Shown piece after piece: positions 1 to 8,222 of a stretch of DNA of 64,000 bases. Source of the stretch: Palsa-504 sp963744575 (GTDB lineage Bacteria > Actinomycetota > Actinomycetes > Streptosporangiales > Streptosporangiaceae); the NCBI GenBank assembly GCA_963744575.1, contig CAVUUF010000014.1, positions 248,001 through 312,000 of the forward strand, read 5' to 3'. The notes below the pieces were generated by a model. That model did not search any database and was not told where the DNA came from. It worked only from the letters and a program-made list of their open reading frames with translations. The stretch's first letter is position 1. Every line of letters begins with the position of its first letter. The translations under genes and the position numbers were made by a program.

Positions 1-468
1 ATGGGCGGCTGCCTGGCGCTCCGGCTGGCCGAGGCTCACGGCAGCGCGGTACGCGGCCTGGTGCTCGTCAACCCGTCGCTGGCCCCGGACACCAGGCTGT
101 TCCTGCTCGCCCCGGTGCTCAAGCACGTGCTGCGGTCGCTGCCCGGCCTCGCCAGCGACATCAAGAAGCCCGGCGTGCACGAGGTCGGCTACGACCGGGT
201 GCCGGTCAGAGCCGCGGCCACGCTGCCGAAGCTCTGGAACACCACGGTCCGCCACCTCGGCGAGATCGCCCAGCCGGTGCTGGTCTACCGCAGCACCGTC
301 GATCACGTCGTCGGTCCGGCGAGCATGCGGGCGCTGCTGGCCGGGCTGCCCGACAGCCAGGTGACCGTGCGCGAATGCGCCGACAGCTATCACGTCGCGA
401 CGCTGGACAACGACGCCGGAGCCATCTTCGAGGGCAGCCTGAAGTTCATCCACGACAACCCCCGATAG
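1..468 (+). CDS. Alpha/beta hydrolase, C-terminal part (cut by window edge)
   Basis: The 155 visible residues are the C-terminal part of an alpha/beta-hydrolase fold esterase or lipase. The window opens inside the nucleophile elbow: the first residues MGGCLAL would follow the catalytic serine of a G-x-S-M-G-G motif, so the serine and the N-terminal half lie upstream and the ATG at position 1 is not a real start. The acid is probably the Asp of STVDHVV (about residue 101) and the base the His of DSYHVATLD (about 131). The family resembles carboxylesterases of the Est30 type, which hydrolyse short acyl esters in the cytoplasm; the substrate cannot be read from sequence. Confidence 0.8.
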   Translation: MGGCLALRLAEAHGSAVRGLVLVNPSLAPDTRLFLLAPVLKHVLRSLPGLASDIKKPGVHEVGYDRVPVRAAATLPKLWNTTVRHLGEIAQPVLVYRSTVDHVVGPASMRALLAGLPDSQVTVRECADSYHVATLDNDAGAIFEGSLKFIHDNPR

Positions 469-534
469 GGGTATTTGCCGGGAGCCGGGAGGATGGTCCC
501 GGACGGCGGCGCTGACCGGCTAACTTTGGGAGGC

Positions 535-1023
535 GTGGAACCATCTGCCCCGTCGCCCGAGATGGTCGCCGCCTCACGCAGGCACCTGACCGGGCGCTAT
601 GCGTCTGGCGTGGACGCGCTGCTATGGGAAACGGAGAAGCGCCTGCTCCCGGACCTTGACGCCATCAAATCGGTGACCGCGGCGGTGGCCTCGGGACAAG
701 CCGACGGGCTCGATGTGGGCGCCGCGATCGTCCTGGTGCAAGCGGCGCGGCTCGGCCTGGACCGCCTGGAATACGAGCTCTTCGCGGGGGCACGCGCCCT
801 CGGCATGGAGTCGGAGGCACTGGCCGCGGTCCTGGACCTGCCGGACGCCGCCGCGGCCGACGAGCGGCAGAGGTGGCTGGAGGCCCGGCGGGAAGTACCG
901 TACGCCACGGCTGAAAAAGACCGGCCACAAGGGCGGGCCGCCGGGACGCAGGCCGACCAGCGGGCCGGACCGGGGCCGTCCGGGCCGCGGGCCCGGCCGC
1001 CGGGACAACGGGAGGACACCTGA
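535..1023 (+). CDS. Hypothetical protein, helical with basic proline/glycine-rich tail
   Basis: Not recognised. The protein is about 162 residues: a predicted alpha-helical N-terminal 110 residues (leucine/alanine heptad-like stretches such as LLPDLDAIKSV and AAIVLVQAARLGLDRLEY) followed by a 45-residue tail rich in Gly, Pro, Arg and Gln that is probably disordered. The start is uncertain. GTG at 535 directly follows a GGGAGG sequence that is too close to be an ideal ribosome site; a TTG at 475 and an ATG at 562 are alternatives in the same frame. It lies 70 bp downstream of the hydrolase in the same direction and could share its transcript. Confidence 0.45.
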   Translation: MEPSAPSPEMVAASRRHLTGRYASGVDALLWETEKRLLPDLDAIKSVTAAVASGQADGLDVGAAIVLVQAARLGLDRLEYELFAGARALGMESEALAAVLDLPDAAAADERQRWLEARREVPYATAEKDRPQGRAAGTQADQRAGPGPSGPRARPPGQREDT

Positions 1024-1196
1024 CCGGAACGCCGGGAACCAGGCGCCCGCCGGCGGGTGACTGCCGTGATACGCCCTGGGCGTAATCCTCCGGCTCGGCT
1101 CGATAACCGCCCGTTCTCCCCGGATTTCCCCTCCCGGCGGCGGACCGCGGGCAGCTATCGTGGGAGTCAGGCTTCGATTCGGACATCGGTGGGGAC

Positions 1197-2120
1197 GTGC
1201 CGGACTGGGATAATACGGAGAGCAGAGAAAGCGACGAGGACGCGGCGTGGCGTGATCTGGTCGCCCGGTTCGAGGAGCCCGCGATCACGACGGGGCCGAC
1301 GCCCTGGCCGGAACGCGAGAACGTCCCGGGCCAGCGCCCGCAGGCACCCGCCGGGACGGACGGAACGTCGGCGGTTCACGGGGCGCAGGGAGCGGAAACC
1401 GCGCCGGCCGGAACCGGGACCGGACAGGCTCAAGGGCCCGCCGGAACCGGGACCGGACAGGCTCAAGGGCCCGCCGGAACCGGGACCGGGCAGGCTCAAG
1501 GGCCCGCCGGAACCGGGACCGGGCAGGCTCAAGGGCCCGCCGGAACCGGGACCGGGCAGGCTCAAGGGCCCGCCGGAACCGGGACCGATGGCGCGGCGGC
1601 AGCGGACGACGTGCGGGAACGCCGCGCCGAGGGGGTACGGGAGACCCGGGGCGACGGGAGCGCACGGGAGACGCGCGAGGTGGAGGGAGTCCGCGGCTTC
1701 GACGACGAGGGCGTGCGCGGGGCGTTCGACGCGGACCGGCTACCGGGGACGCGCGAGCCGGACGTAACCAGGACAGCACGGCGAGACCGGCGGCCGGCTG
1801 CGCATGAGGCCCGGGGCCGCCGGGTCCGGGCCAGCAAGGTGCCGCCGCAGTCGGCGCAGGAAGACGACGAAGGACACTACGTACCTCCCGCGCCGCCACC
1901 GCTACCGAGGCTCGATCCGATCACCAAGGGCGCCTGGGCGGCCCTGTTCGGCGGGCCCGCTTACCTGGTGGTGGCCACCGCGGTGGGCTGGTCGGTGCCG
2001 GGCATCGCCGCGTTTCTCGCGGTCGCCGCGTTCGTGACCGGCTTCGCCATACTCGTGCTGCGGATGAACGACCCTGGGCCGGGTGGCCCGGATGACGGAG
2101 ACGACGGTGCAGTGGTTTAA
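1197..2120 (+). CDS. Membrane protein with disordered repeat-bearing cytoplasmic region
   Basis: A 307-residue protein of unknown function starting at GTG 1197. Residues 1-30 are acidic (DNTESRESDEDAAWRDLVARFEEP), residues about 72-130 contain five perfect 11-residue repeats GTGTGQAQGPA plus a partial one, and residues 130-235 are charged and low complexity. The last 70 residues hold two transmembrane helices (around 243-262 and 268-290) separated by a short Pro/Gly turn, ending in a short acidic tail. The arrangement, a long disordered N-terminus with a two-helix C-terminal hairpin, occurs in conserved actinobacterial membrane proteins of unknown role; the repeats are probably strain variable. 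Confidence 0.6.
   Translation: MPDWDNTESRESDEDAAWRDLVARFEEPAITTGPTPWPERENVPGQRPQAPAGTDGTSAVHGAQGAETAPAGTGTGQAQGPAGTGTGQAQGPAGTGTGQAQGPAGTGTGQAQGPAGTGTGQAQGPAGTGTDGAAAADDVRERRAEGVRETRGDGSARETREVEGVRGFDDEGVRGAFDADRLPGTREPDVTRTARRDRRPAAHEARGRRVRASKVPPQSAQEDDEGHYVPPAPPPLPRLDPITKGAWAALFGGPAYLVVATAVGWSVPGIAAFLAVAAFVTGFAILVLRMNDPGPGGPDDGDDGAVV
1411..1587 (+). repeat. 33-bp coding tandem repeat, five copies plus partial
   Basis: Five consecutive 33-bp units begin at 1411, 1444, 1477, 1510 and 1543, followed by a 12-bp partial unit. Units 1 and 2 carry GGACAGG where units 3-5 carry GGGCAGG, so the array probably grew by slippage or unequal exchange in two steps. Because the unit is a multiple of three, copy-number change keeps the reading frame. 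Confidence 0.95.
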
Positions 2121-2128
2121 ACGGGGAT

Positions 2129-2899
2129 CTAAGCGGCCCCACCCCGAACGGCAACGTCACGAGCAGCCGTGGTCCGAGGAGCCCGGGTCCGACCGGCCCT
2201 GGTCCGAGGAGCCTGAACAGGACCAGCCGTGGCCGGAGGAGCCGGAGCCTGGCTGGCCGCTCTGGCCAGGTCGGCGGCACCCACTATTCCGGCATCCTCG
2301 CCAAGCTCCGCGACCTTGATCTCGGCCAGCGGACGGTAGCCGCGGCCCGTCAGGGCGCGCTCGAAGGCGGTCCGCGCCGGATCGAGCAGCAAGACGCCGG
2401 CCCCGGACAGGCCGCCGCCGATTACGAAGCAGGCCGGGTCGAGGATAGCCGCCAGGTCGGCCAGGCCCTGGCCGAGCCAGCCGCCCACGGTCTGGAAGCA
2501 ACGCAGCGCGGCGACCAGCATCACGTCACGGTATCCGCGCGCGGCGCCGAACCGGGCCTCGGCCCAGGCCGAGGCGTTCGCGTCGTTCTCCACCACGACC
2601 TCGCGGCCGAGACGCTCCTCGACCCGCTGCTTCAGCGGCTCGTCGCGCCAGGCCAGGTTCGGGGCGAAAAGCAAGCTCGCCCGGGCGTTGTCGACGAACC
2701 CCGCGGCGCCCAGCCCGATAGCCGCGACGTCGTACTGGCCGAGGAGTTCGGTCACCGCGCCGGCGATGGCCTGCTCGGTCCGCGGCGGGCTGGCCGCAGG
2801 GGTCGACCTCTTCAGCTTGGCGATGATCCGGCCGTGTTCGTCGACCACACCCGCCGCGACTTTGGTGCCACCGACATCAACGCCGATGGCGAGCGTCAT
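2129..2899 (-). pseudogene. glk: ROK-family glucokinase with ~100-residue internal deletion
   Basis: The start at 2899 (MTLAIGVDVGGTKVAAG, the ROK phosphate-1 motif) overlaps the upstream stop by ATGA, so translation is coupled. Residues 1-128 match the N-domain, including the catalytic Asp of VENDANASAWAE. At about residue 129 (near 2512) the sequence jumps from RDVMLV to AALRCFQTVGGWLGQ, a motif normally some 100 residues further on. The second phosphate-binding motif (GTGIGGG) and the zinc site (CGCGNxGC) are missing. After the usual end (GIVGAADLARA) a 40-residue Arg/Ala/Thr-rich tail follows. The gene is in frame but should lack kinase activity; ROK glucokinases phosphorylate glucose and act in actinobacterial carbon repression. 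Confidence 0.75.
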
Positions 2900-3561
2900 T
2901 GACCGTCTGCCCCGCGATCCGACGCACCTGGCCGGGGCGGTGATTCCCCGGGCCGTTCGGCCTGACGGTTTTGCTCCTGGGTCTTCATGACCTGCTCGAA
3001 GGCGGAGAACGTATCCTGAACCACGGACGCCAGCACCCCGCCCGCGTTGGCCAGCTGCGCGCCGAGACCCGCCGCTCCGCCCGTCCGGGCGGCGCGGGCC
3101 GCCTGGCAGACCGGGCACCACTGGCACTCCGGCGCCTCGTCGGGCGGCATCTCATTGGTGGCGGTGTCCCACACGTCCCCGCTGTCGCGCCGTTCGGTGC
3201 GGAGGGTCCGCTTCACCTGGTCGGCGACCTGGTTGGCCATGCTGCGGGCACCGGCCTTCATCAGCCAGCGCTGGAAGTCGGCGACGGGGTCGCTGGGCCG
3301 GGGCTGAGCGCGGCCTGACTGGCCGTTGGTCCTGGCCTGGCCGCTGCCCTGCGATGGGCCACCGCCTTGCGGCGGGGTGCTGCCTTGCGGCGGGGTGCTG
3401 CCTTGCGGCGGGGTGCTGCCCTGCGGCGGGCTGCTGCCCTGCGGCGGGCTGCTGCCCTGCGGCGGGCTGCTGCCCTGCGGCGGGCTGCTGCCCTGCGGCG
3501 GGCTGCTGCTTTGCGACGGGCCGCTGGTTTCCGGCTGGTCGTCGCCTCTCGATTCGGACAC
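2896..3561 (-). CDS. DUF5304-like hypothetical protein with proline repeat and CxxC motif
   Basis: A 221-residue protein. Residues 10-75 are a low-complexity spacer of eight SSPPQG/STPPQG hexapeptides; residues 90-200 form a helical domain (VADFQRWLMKAGARSMANQVADQV) with a cysteine motif ECQWCPVCQAA that could bind metal or form a disulfide. It resembles the small proteins, often named DUF5304, found beside glucokinase genes in actinobacteria (family assignment from memory, so tentative). Its stop overlaps the start of the ROK gene by 4 bp, so the two form one transcription and translation unit. The role is unknown. Confidence 0.6.
   Translation of the reverse strand: MSESRGDDQPETSGPSQSSSPPQGSSPPQGSSPPQGSSPPQGSSPPQGSTPPQGSTPPQGSTPPQGGGPSQGSGQARTNGQSGRAQPRPSDPVADFQRWLMKAGARSMANQVADQVKRTLRTERRDSGDVWDTATNEMPPDEAPECQWCPVCQAARAARTGGAAGLGAQLANAGGVLASVVQDTFSAFEQVMKTQEQNRQAERPGESPPRPGASDRGADGQ
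3366..3512 (-). repeat. 18-bp coding tandem repeat (SSPPQG/STPPQG), about eight copies
   Basis: Consecutive 18-bp units read on the plus strand as variants of CTGCCCTGCGGCGGGCTG or CTGCCTTGCGGCGGGGTG. Three STPPQG units adjoin five SSPPQG units, differing by one codon, which suggests expansion within each subtype. The frame is preserved whatever the copy number. Confidence 0.9.
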
Positions 3562-3588
3562 CTGGCGCCTCCTACCCTGATCGTACCG

Positions 3589-4356
3589 CTACCACTGCAG
3601 GACAAAGGGGGCGCCAGTGGCGCGAAAATGTCCCACGTTCAGGCACTCCGTGACGCCGATCCTCGTCCGGCGGGCCAGCGGCTGGTGCACGTGCCCGAAG
3701 ATCGAGTACCTCGGCCGGGTCACCCTAATCGCGTCGAGCAACGCCACGCTGCCTTTCTCCATCCGGCGGGCCACGGTGTCGTAGAGGAGCTCGGGGACCG
3801 CCGGCGGGATGTGCGTGCACAGCACGTCCACCTCGCCGACCGCCTCGATCTTGGCGCGGAATTCTTCCTCGCTGATCTCGTTCGGCGTCCGGTAGACCGA
3901 TTTCAGCCCGCCGCCGACGAAACCGAACCTCCAGCCGTCGAGTTCCACCACGTCGCCGTCTATAACAGAATGTCCGGGTTTCAAATATTGTTCCCACATG
4001 CGCGGGACGTCGACATTGCCGTAGGTCAGGTAGGCGGGTTCGGGGAGTGAGCCGAACAGCTCGGCGTACTGCCTGGTCATCGCCGCCTCGAAGAGGCTGG
4101 CGCGGCTCTCTGCGCGGGACGCGAACAGGCTGAGCGAGAACTGCCTCGCCTCGTCGAACCTCTTCGCGGTGCGCAGCGCGACGTATCTGCCCGCCGCCTC
4201 CGCCCCGAACAGGTCGGCGAAGATGCCCTGGCCGTGATCCGCGTAGTCGAGAAAGAGCAGCAGGTCGCCCAGGCAAATCAGCACGTCGGCACCGTCGGCC
4301 GCGCGGGCCAGCGCGTCCGCGCGGCCGTGCACGTCGCTCACCACGTGGATTCGCAT
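3589..4356 (-). CDS. Calcineurin-like metallophosphoesterase
   Basis: A 255-residue cytoplasmic metallophosphoesterase. The five family blocks are visible: D-x-H in VVSDVHGRAD near the N-terminus, GDL at about residue 31, GNVD at about 117, H in CTHIPPAVPEL near 185 and the C-terminal GHVHQPL near 223. These residues normally hold two metal ions that activate water for phosphoester cleavage; the substrate is not predictable. The ATG at 4356 starts directly with the first beta strand (MRIHVVSDVHGR). The gene lies 27 bp upstream of the repeat-protein/ROK pair in the same direction. Confidence 0.85.
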   Translation of the reverse strand: MRIHVVSDVHGRADALARAADGADVLICLGDLLLFLDYADHGQGIFADLFGAEAAGRYVALRTAKRFDEARQFSLSLFASRAESRASLFEAAMTRQYAELFGSLPEPAYLTYGNVDVPRMWEQYLKPGHSVIDGDVVELDGWRFGFVGGGLKSVYRTPNEISEEEFRAKIEAVGEVDVLCTHIPPAVPELLYDTVARRMEKGSVALLDAIRVTRPRYSIFGHVHQPLARRTRIGVTECLNVGHFRATGAPFVLQW

Positions 4357-4420
4357 ACCACCACGTTAAGCCGGACCGCGCGGAAGATCGTAACCGGGAA
4401 AGACCGCGGGTCGTCCTAAG

Positions 4421-4434
4421 CTTGTACTGACAAG
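4421..4434. promoter_or_regulatory. Inverted repeat CTTGT-N4-ACAAG upstream of fadD15
   Basis: A perfect 5-bp inverted repeat with a 4-bp spacer lies 27 bp before the fadD15 start, where a repressor could cover the promoter. Acyl-CoA ligase genes are often controlled by TetR-type repressors, but no regulator gene is adjacent and the arms are short. Confidence 0.35.
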
Positions 4435-4460
4435 TAGGGCTACCTCAGTGGAGAGATGCC

Positions 4461-6275
4461 GTGCGCGAATTCAGCCTTCCGGCCCTGGCCGAGATCCCCG
4501 CGACCGCGAATCTCGCCGGCACGGTCTTCCGCCGGGCCGCCGAGCAGCCGCAGGCAGTGGTGCTGCGCCGATCCTCTCGTGGTTCCCGGGCCTGGGAGAA
4601 CGTAACCGCGAGCCAGTTCAAGGAGGATGTCGTGGCGGTGGCCAAGGGCCTGGTCGCCGCGGGCATCGAGGTCGGCGACCGGGTCGCGCTGATGTCGCAC
4701 ACCAGGTATGAGTGGACGCTGATCGACTACGCCATCTGGACCGCGGGGGCGGTGACCGTGCCGGTCTACGAGACCTCCTCGGCCGAGCAGGCTGAGTGGA
4801 TCCTCTCGGACTCGGGCGCGCGGGCGTGCTTCGCCGAGACGGCCGGCTTCGAGGACATGATCGGCGGCCTCCGGGACCGGCTGCCGGAGCTCACGCAGAT
4901 GTGGCGGATCGAGCCAGGGTCCGGGGCGTCGCTGGATTCGCTGCGCGCGGCGGGCGCGGACGTCGGCGAGAAGCTCATCACCGAGCGCGCCGCCGCGGCC
5001 AAGGCGTCCGACCTGGCCACGGTGATCTACACCTCGGGGACCACCGGGCGCCCCAAGGGCTGCGAGCTGACCCACGCGAACCTGCTCGCCGACGTGCGCA
5101 ACGCGTTCTACGGGCCGCTGGCGAAGGTGACAGAGGTCGCGGACGCCAGCACGCTGCTGTTCCTGCCGCTGGCGCACGTCTTCGCCCGGATCATCCAGGT
5201 GGGCTGCCTCGAGGGCGGGATCATGCTTGGGCACTGCGCGGACCTGACCGCGCTGCTGCCCGCGCTGGCCTCGTTCCGGCCCACGTTCGTCCTCGCGGTG
5301 CCGAGGGTGTTCGAGAAGGTGTTCAACAGCGCCGAGCAGAAGGCGACGAGCGAGCGGAAGGGCGCGGTCTTCGGCCGGGCGGCCCAGGTCGCCATCGCCT
5401 ACAGCCGGGCGCTTGACGAGCCAGGCTCACCCCGGGTCGGACTGCGCGCCCAGCACGCGCTGTTCGACCGGCTGGTCTACGGCAAGCTGCGGGCTGCGCT
5501 CGGCGGTCGGGCGCAGTACGCGGCTTCCGGCGGCGCCGCGCTGAGCGAGCGTCTCTGCCACTTCTTCCGCGGCGCCGGCGTCACCGTCCTGGAAGGGTAT
5601 GGCCTCACCGAGACGACCGGCGCGGCGACCGTCAACCGGCCGGACCGGGTCAAGATCGGCACCGTCGGCCTGCCGCTGCCCGGCGTGGCGATCAGGATCG
5701 ACGAGGACGGGGAGATCCTGATCAAGGGGGTCAACGTCTTCCCCGGCTACTGGCGCAACGAAGCGGCGACCAGGGAAACGTTCGCCGCGGACGGCTGGTT
5801 CCGCACCGGGGACGTCGGGGAACTCGACGAGGAAGGCTTCCTGAAGATCACCGGGCGGAAGAAGGAGCTAATCGTCACCGCGGGCGGGAAGAACGTCGCG
5901 CCCGCGGCGCTCGAGGACCGGCTCCGCAGCCACGGACTGATCAGCCAGTGCATGGTGGTCGGGGACGGCAGGCCCTTCGTCGCGGTGCTGATCACGCTGG
6001 ACGCCGAGGCGTTCGAGCTGTGGAAGCAGCGGAATGGAAAGCCTGCCGACGCGACGGTCGCGTCGCTGCGTGACGACCCTGATCTGGTCGCCGCCGTGCA
6101 GAGCGCGGTCGACGACGCCAACAAGGCCGCCTCCCGGGCGGAGTCCATCAGGAAGTTCCGGATCCTTGACGGGGACTTCACCCAGGAGGCGGGCCAGTTG
6201 AGCGTGAAGCTCGGGATTCGCCGGAGCGTGCTGCTCAAGGACTTCGCCGCTGACATCGACGCGCTGTACTCCTGA
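4461..6275 (+). CDS. fadD15: Long-chain fatty-acid-CoA ligase (AMP-forming)
   Basis: A 604-residue ANL-superfamily enzyme that activates fatty acids to acyl-CoA through an acyl-AMP. Visible motifs are the phosphate loop YTSGTTGRPKG (about residues 190-200), GYGLTET (about 379), GWFRTGDVGELDEEG (about 443) and the hinge and catalytic lysine region GRKKELIVTAGGKN (about 465). The GTG start at 4461 follows a GGAGAG ribosome site at 4450. Position before pimB matches Rv2187 (fadD15) in M. tuberculosis, the basis for the symbol. It probably supplies acyl-CoA for lipid synthesis or beta-oxidation in the cytoplasm. Confidence 0.9.
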   Translation: MREFSLPALAEIPATANLAGTVFRRAAEQPQAVVLRRSSRGSRAWENVTASQFKEDVVAVAKGLVAAGIEVGDRVALMSHTRYEWTLIDYAIWTAGAVTVPVYETSSAEQAEWILSDSGARACFAETAGFEDMIGGLRDRLPELTQMWRIEPGSGASLDSLRAAGADVGEKLITERAAAAKASDLATVIYTSGTTGRPKGCELTHANLLADVRNAFYGPLAKVTEVADASTLLFLPLAHVFARIIQVGCLEGGIMLGHCADLTALLPALASFRPTFVLAVPRVFEKVFNSAEQKATSERKGAVFGRAAQVAIAYSRALDEPGSPRVGLRAQHALFDRLVYGKLRAALGGRAQYAASGGAALSERLCHFFRGAGVTVLEGYGLTETTGAATVNRPDRVKIGTVGLPLPGVAIRIDEDGEILIKGVNVFPGYWRNEAATRETFAADGWFRTGDVGELDEEGFLKITGRKKELIVTAGGKNVAPAALEDRLRSHGLISQCMVVGDGRPFVAVLITLDAEAFELWKQRNGKPADATVASLRDDPDLVAAVQSAVDDANKAASRAESIRKFRILDGDFTQEAGQLSVKLGIRRSVLLKDFAADIDALYS

Positions 6276-6320
6276 GGCTTCGCACTTGTCGGCCGTGATT
6301 CGTTTTTGAGGTCTCCGGCG

Positions 6321-6581
6321 CTAGCCGACGAGCTGGCCGCCCCCGCGGTGGCCAGCGGCAGGCTCGTGCAGCAGTGCGCCCGAGGTCCTGAACAGGAATT
6401 CGGCGTAGTCACCTGGTGCCTTGTCCCGGTCGGTCAGGTAGGCGTCGGGGGTGGTCATCAGCATGGTGGCCCGGCGCTGGGCGTAGTTGCACTCGGCAAT
6501 GACGTCGGCTACGCGCCGGCCAAACCGGGCCAGCCCGGTCGTGAGCCGGGCCAGCGCATTGATCCGCGAGGTCATGGTCAT
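6321..6581 (-). CDS. Conserved small hypothetical protein
   Basis: An 86-residue protein starting at ATG 6581 after a GGGAGG ribosome site; its start overlaps the upstream stop (ATGA). It contains a basic helix (INALARLTTGLARFGRRV), a central AECNYAQRRATMLMTTPD stretch and a conserved-looking DYAEFLFRTSG segment. Similar small proteins of unknown function occur repeatedly in Streptosporangiales-type genomes (from memory). There are no transmembrane segments. The coupling with the 52-residue gene upstream suggests the two products act together. Confidence 0.6.
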   Translation of the reverse strand: MTMTSRINALARLTTGLARFGRRVADVIAECNYAQRRATMLMTTPDAYLTDRDKAPGDYAEFLFRTSGALLHEPAAGHRGGGQLVG

Positions 6582-6736
6582 GCCTCCCGCGCCAGCCAGT
6601 GCCCGCGACGGGCCGCGCGGTGGCGCGCCTTGCGAGCCGCCTTGCGCGCCGCGCTGGCCTGCCGGGCCGCTGCCGCCTGCTGACGGGATTCCCTGATGTG
6701 CTCCGAGACCAGGCTCTGGGTCATGTTCGGGTTCAT
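6578..6736 (-). CDS. Small basic hypothetical protein
   Basis: A 52-residue protein (MNPNMTQSLVSEHIRE, then a strongly basic Arg/Ala/Lys-rich helix) with an excellent ribosome site, GAGGAGGAA, just upstream of ATG 6736. It overlaps the next gene by 4 bp. The C-terminal half resembles a nucleic-acid-binding or disordered basic helix; no function is known. Confidence 0.55.
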   Translation of the reverse strand: MNPNMTQSLVSEHIRESRQQAAAARQASAARKAARKARHRAARRGHWLAREA

Positions 6737-6868
6737 CGTTCCTCCTCGATCCGCCGGCCACGACTTCGGCCGGTCACTATCGAGTCTCGCGGTAAGACCC
6801 CTCTCACCGCATCGGACGAAATCCCTATTTTGCCTGCTCAAAGGGTCCTAAGACGGTCTGAGCGTGGC

Positions 6869-8005
6869 TTAGGGGCAGGCCTGGGCGGTAGGCTCCAAGA
6901 TCGCTTCCAGGCGCGCGGCAGAGAGTTCCTCACGCCATTCCCGCTCGACCCAGGCCAGGCCCTTCTCCCCCATGGCCCTGGCCTTCGCGGGGTCGCGGAG
7001 CAACTCAGTAACGCGCGCCACGACGCCTGGCACGTCGCGGACGACGTAACCCGTCTCGCCGTCGAGTATGGCGTCCGGCGCCCCGCCCGAATCGCCGCCG
7101 ATCACCGGCAGGCCGGTGGCCGACGCCTCCAGGTAGACAATGCCGAGACCCTCGACGTCTAGCCCGGCCCGGCGGGTGCGGCAGGGCATGGCGAACACGT
7201 CCGCCGCGTCGTAATAGCCGGGGAGTTCGGGCCACGGGACAGGCCCGGTGAAGACGACGTCGCTGGCCTTCTGGCGCTGGGCCAGGCGCTTTAGTTCAGG
7301 CGCGTAGGGACCACCCCCGACGAGCAGTAGTACAGCGTCGCTGACCTGGGATTTCACCTGCGGCCAGGCGTCGATCAGGGTGTCCTGGCCCTTGCGCGGC
7401 ACCATCCGGGAGACGCAGGCCACCACCGGCCTGTGCTCCAGTCCCAGCCGCTGTCTTACGGTTTCCCGGCCGGCTCCCGGGCAGAAGAACGACATGTCCA
7501 CGCCGGGCGCCAGCCGCACCATCCGGCATTGCGCCGCCGGGGACAGGGAGCGGGCCAGCCGCGCCCGGAAGTACTCGCCCAGATAGGTAACCACGTCAAC
7601 CTCGTCGCCGATGCGGCGCAGCAGGGCGCGGGCGCCGGGCAGCGCGGCCCAGCCCGCCTCATGGCCGTGGGTCAGCGCCACCGCCCTGGTCACTCCCGCC
7701 TTGCGCAGCGCGGGCGTGATGAGCCCGAGCGGTGCCGCCGCGCCGAACAGCACTGTGTCGCAGTCGTGCCCCCTGGCGATGGCCACGGCCCGGCGCGACA
7801 CGGCGGGCACTGGCAGCATGAGCGAGGTCGGGTGCCTTATCACCGGGAACGGCTGCCGCGCGTCGAACTCCGCCGCGCCGTCCCAGGCGGGCGCGTACAC
7901 GGTCACGCTCCCCTCAGGCAGCCCGCTGGCCAGCGCGTACACGAACGACTGGATGCCGCCGCGGCGGGGCGGAAAGTCGTTGGTGACGATCAGCGTGCGA
8001 GGCAC
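6869..8005 (-). CDS. pimB: GT4 mannosyltransferase, PimB'-type
   Basis: A 378-residue GT-B glycosyltransferase of family 4. The N-terminus LIVTNDFPPRRGGIQSF has the glycine loop that contacts donor and acceptor, and the C-domain has the E-x7-E motif in EGLGIVYLEASATG (about residue 285). Position beside fadD15 and the NlpC/P60 gene matches Rv2188c, which encodes PimB', the enzyme adding the second mannose to phosphatidylinositol mannoside from GDP-mannose at the cytoplasmic face of the membrane. The start at 8005 is where the family alignment begins. Confidence 0.88.
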   Translation of the reverse strand: MPRTLIVTNDFPPRRGGIQSFVYALASGLPEGSVTVYAPAWDGAAEFDARQPFPVIRHPTSLMLPVPAVSRRAVAIARGHDCDTVLFGAAAPLGLITPALRKAGVTRAVALTHGHEAGWAALPGARALLRRIGDEVDVVTYLGEYFRARLARSLSPAAQCRMVRLAPGVDMSFFCPGAGRETVRQRLGLEHRPVVACVSRMVPRKGQDTLIDAWPQVKSQVSDAVLLLVGGGPYAPELKRLAQRQKASDVVFTGPVPWPELPGYYDAADVFAMPCRTRRAGLDVEGLGIVYLEASATGLPVIGGDSGGAPDAILDGETGYVVRDVPGVVARVTELLRDPAKARAMGEKGLAWVEREWREELSAARLEAILEPTAQACP

Positions 8006-8222
8006 CGGATGAGTGTACAGGGAGTCGGCTTGGTGGCCCGGCGGTGCGAGCCGACGCGTCGGCTGTGGTACCCGGTGCGGCCTGACGCGGTGTGCGGTCC
8101 GGCTCGGCCTGCGGTCCCGACATCCGGCCGGGGGTTTAGCGTCCTGGGGATGGGCAGACGAAGGCCACCCTTTACCCAGAGGCTGGTCCGGCCGGGCGCG
8201 CCATTAGCGGAAGAGGTGTGTT

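Noticed and set aside
1411..1587. 33-bp repeats resembling a CRISPR array
   Set aside because: The units are contiguous without spacers and encode an 11-residue protein repeat.
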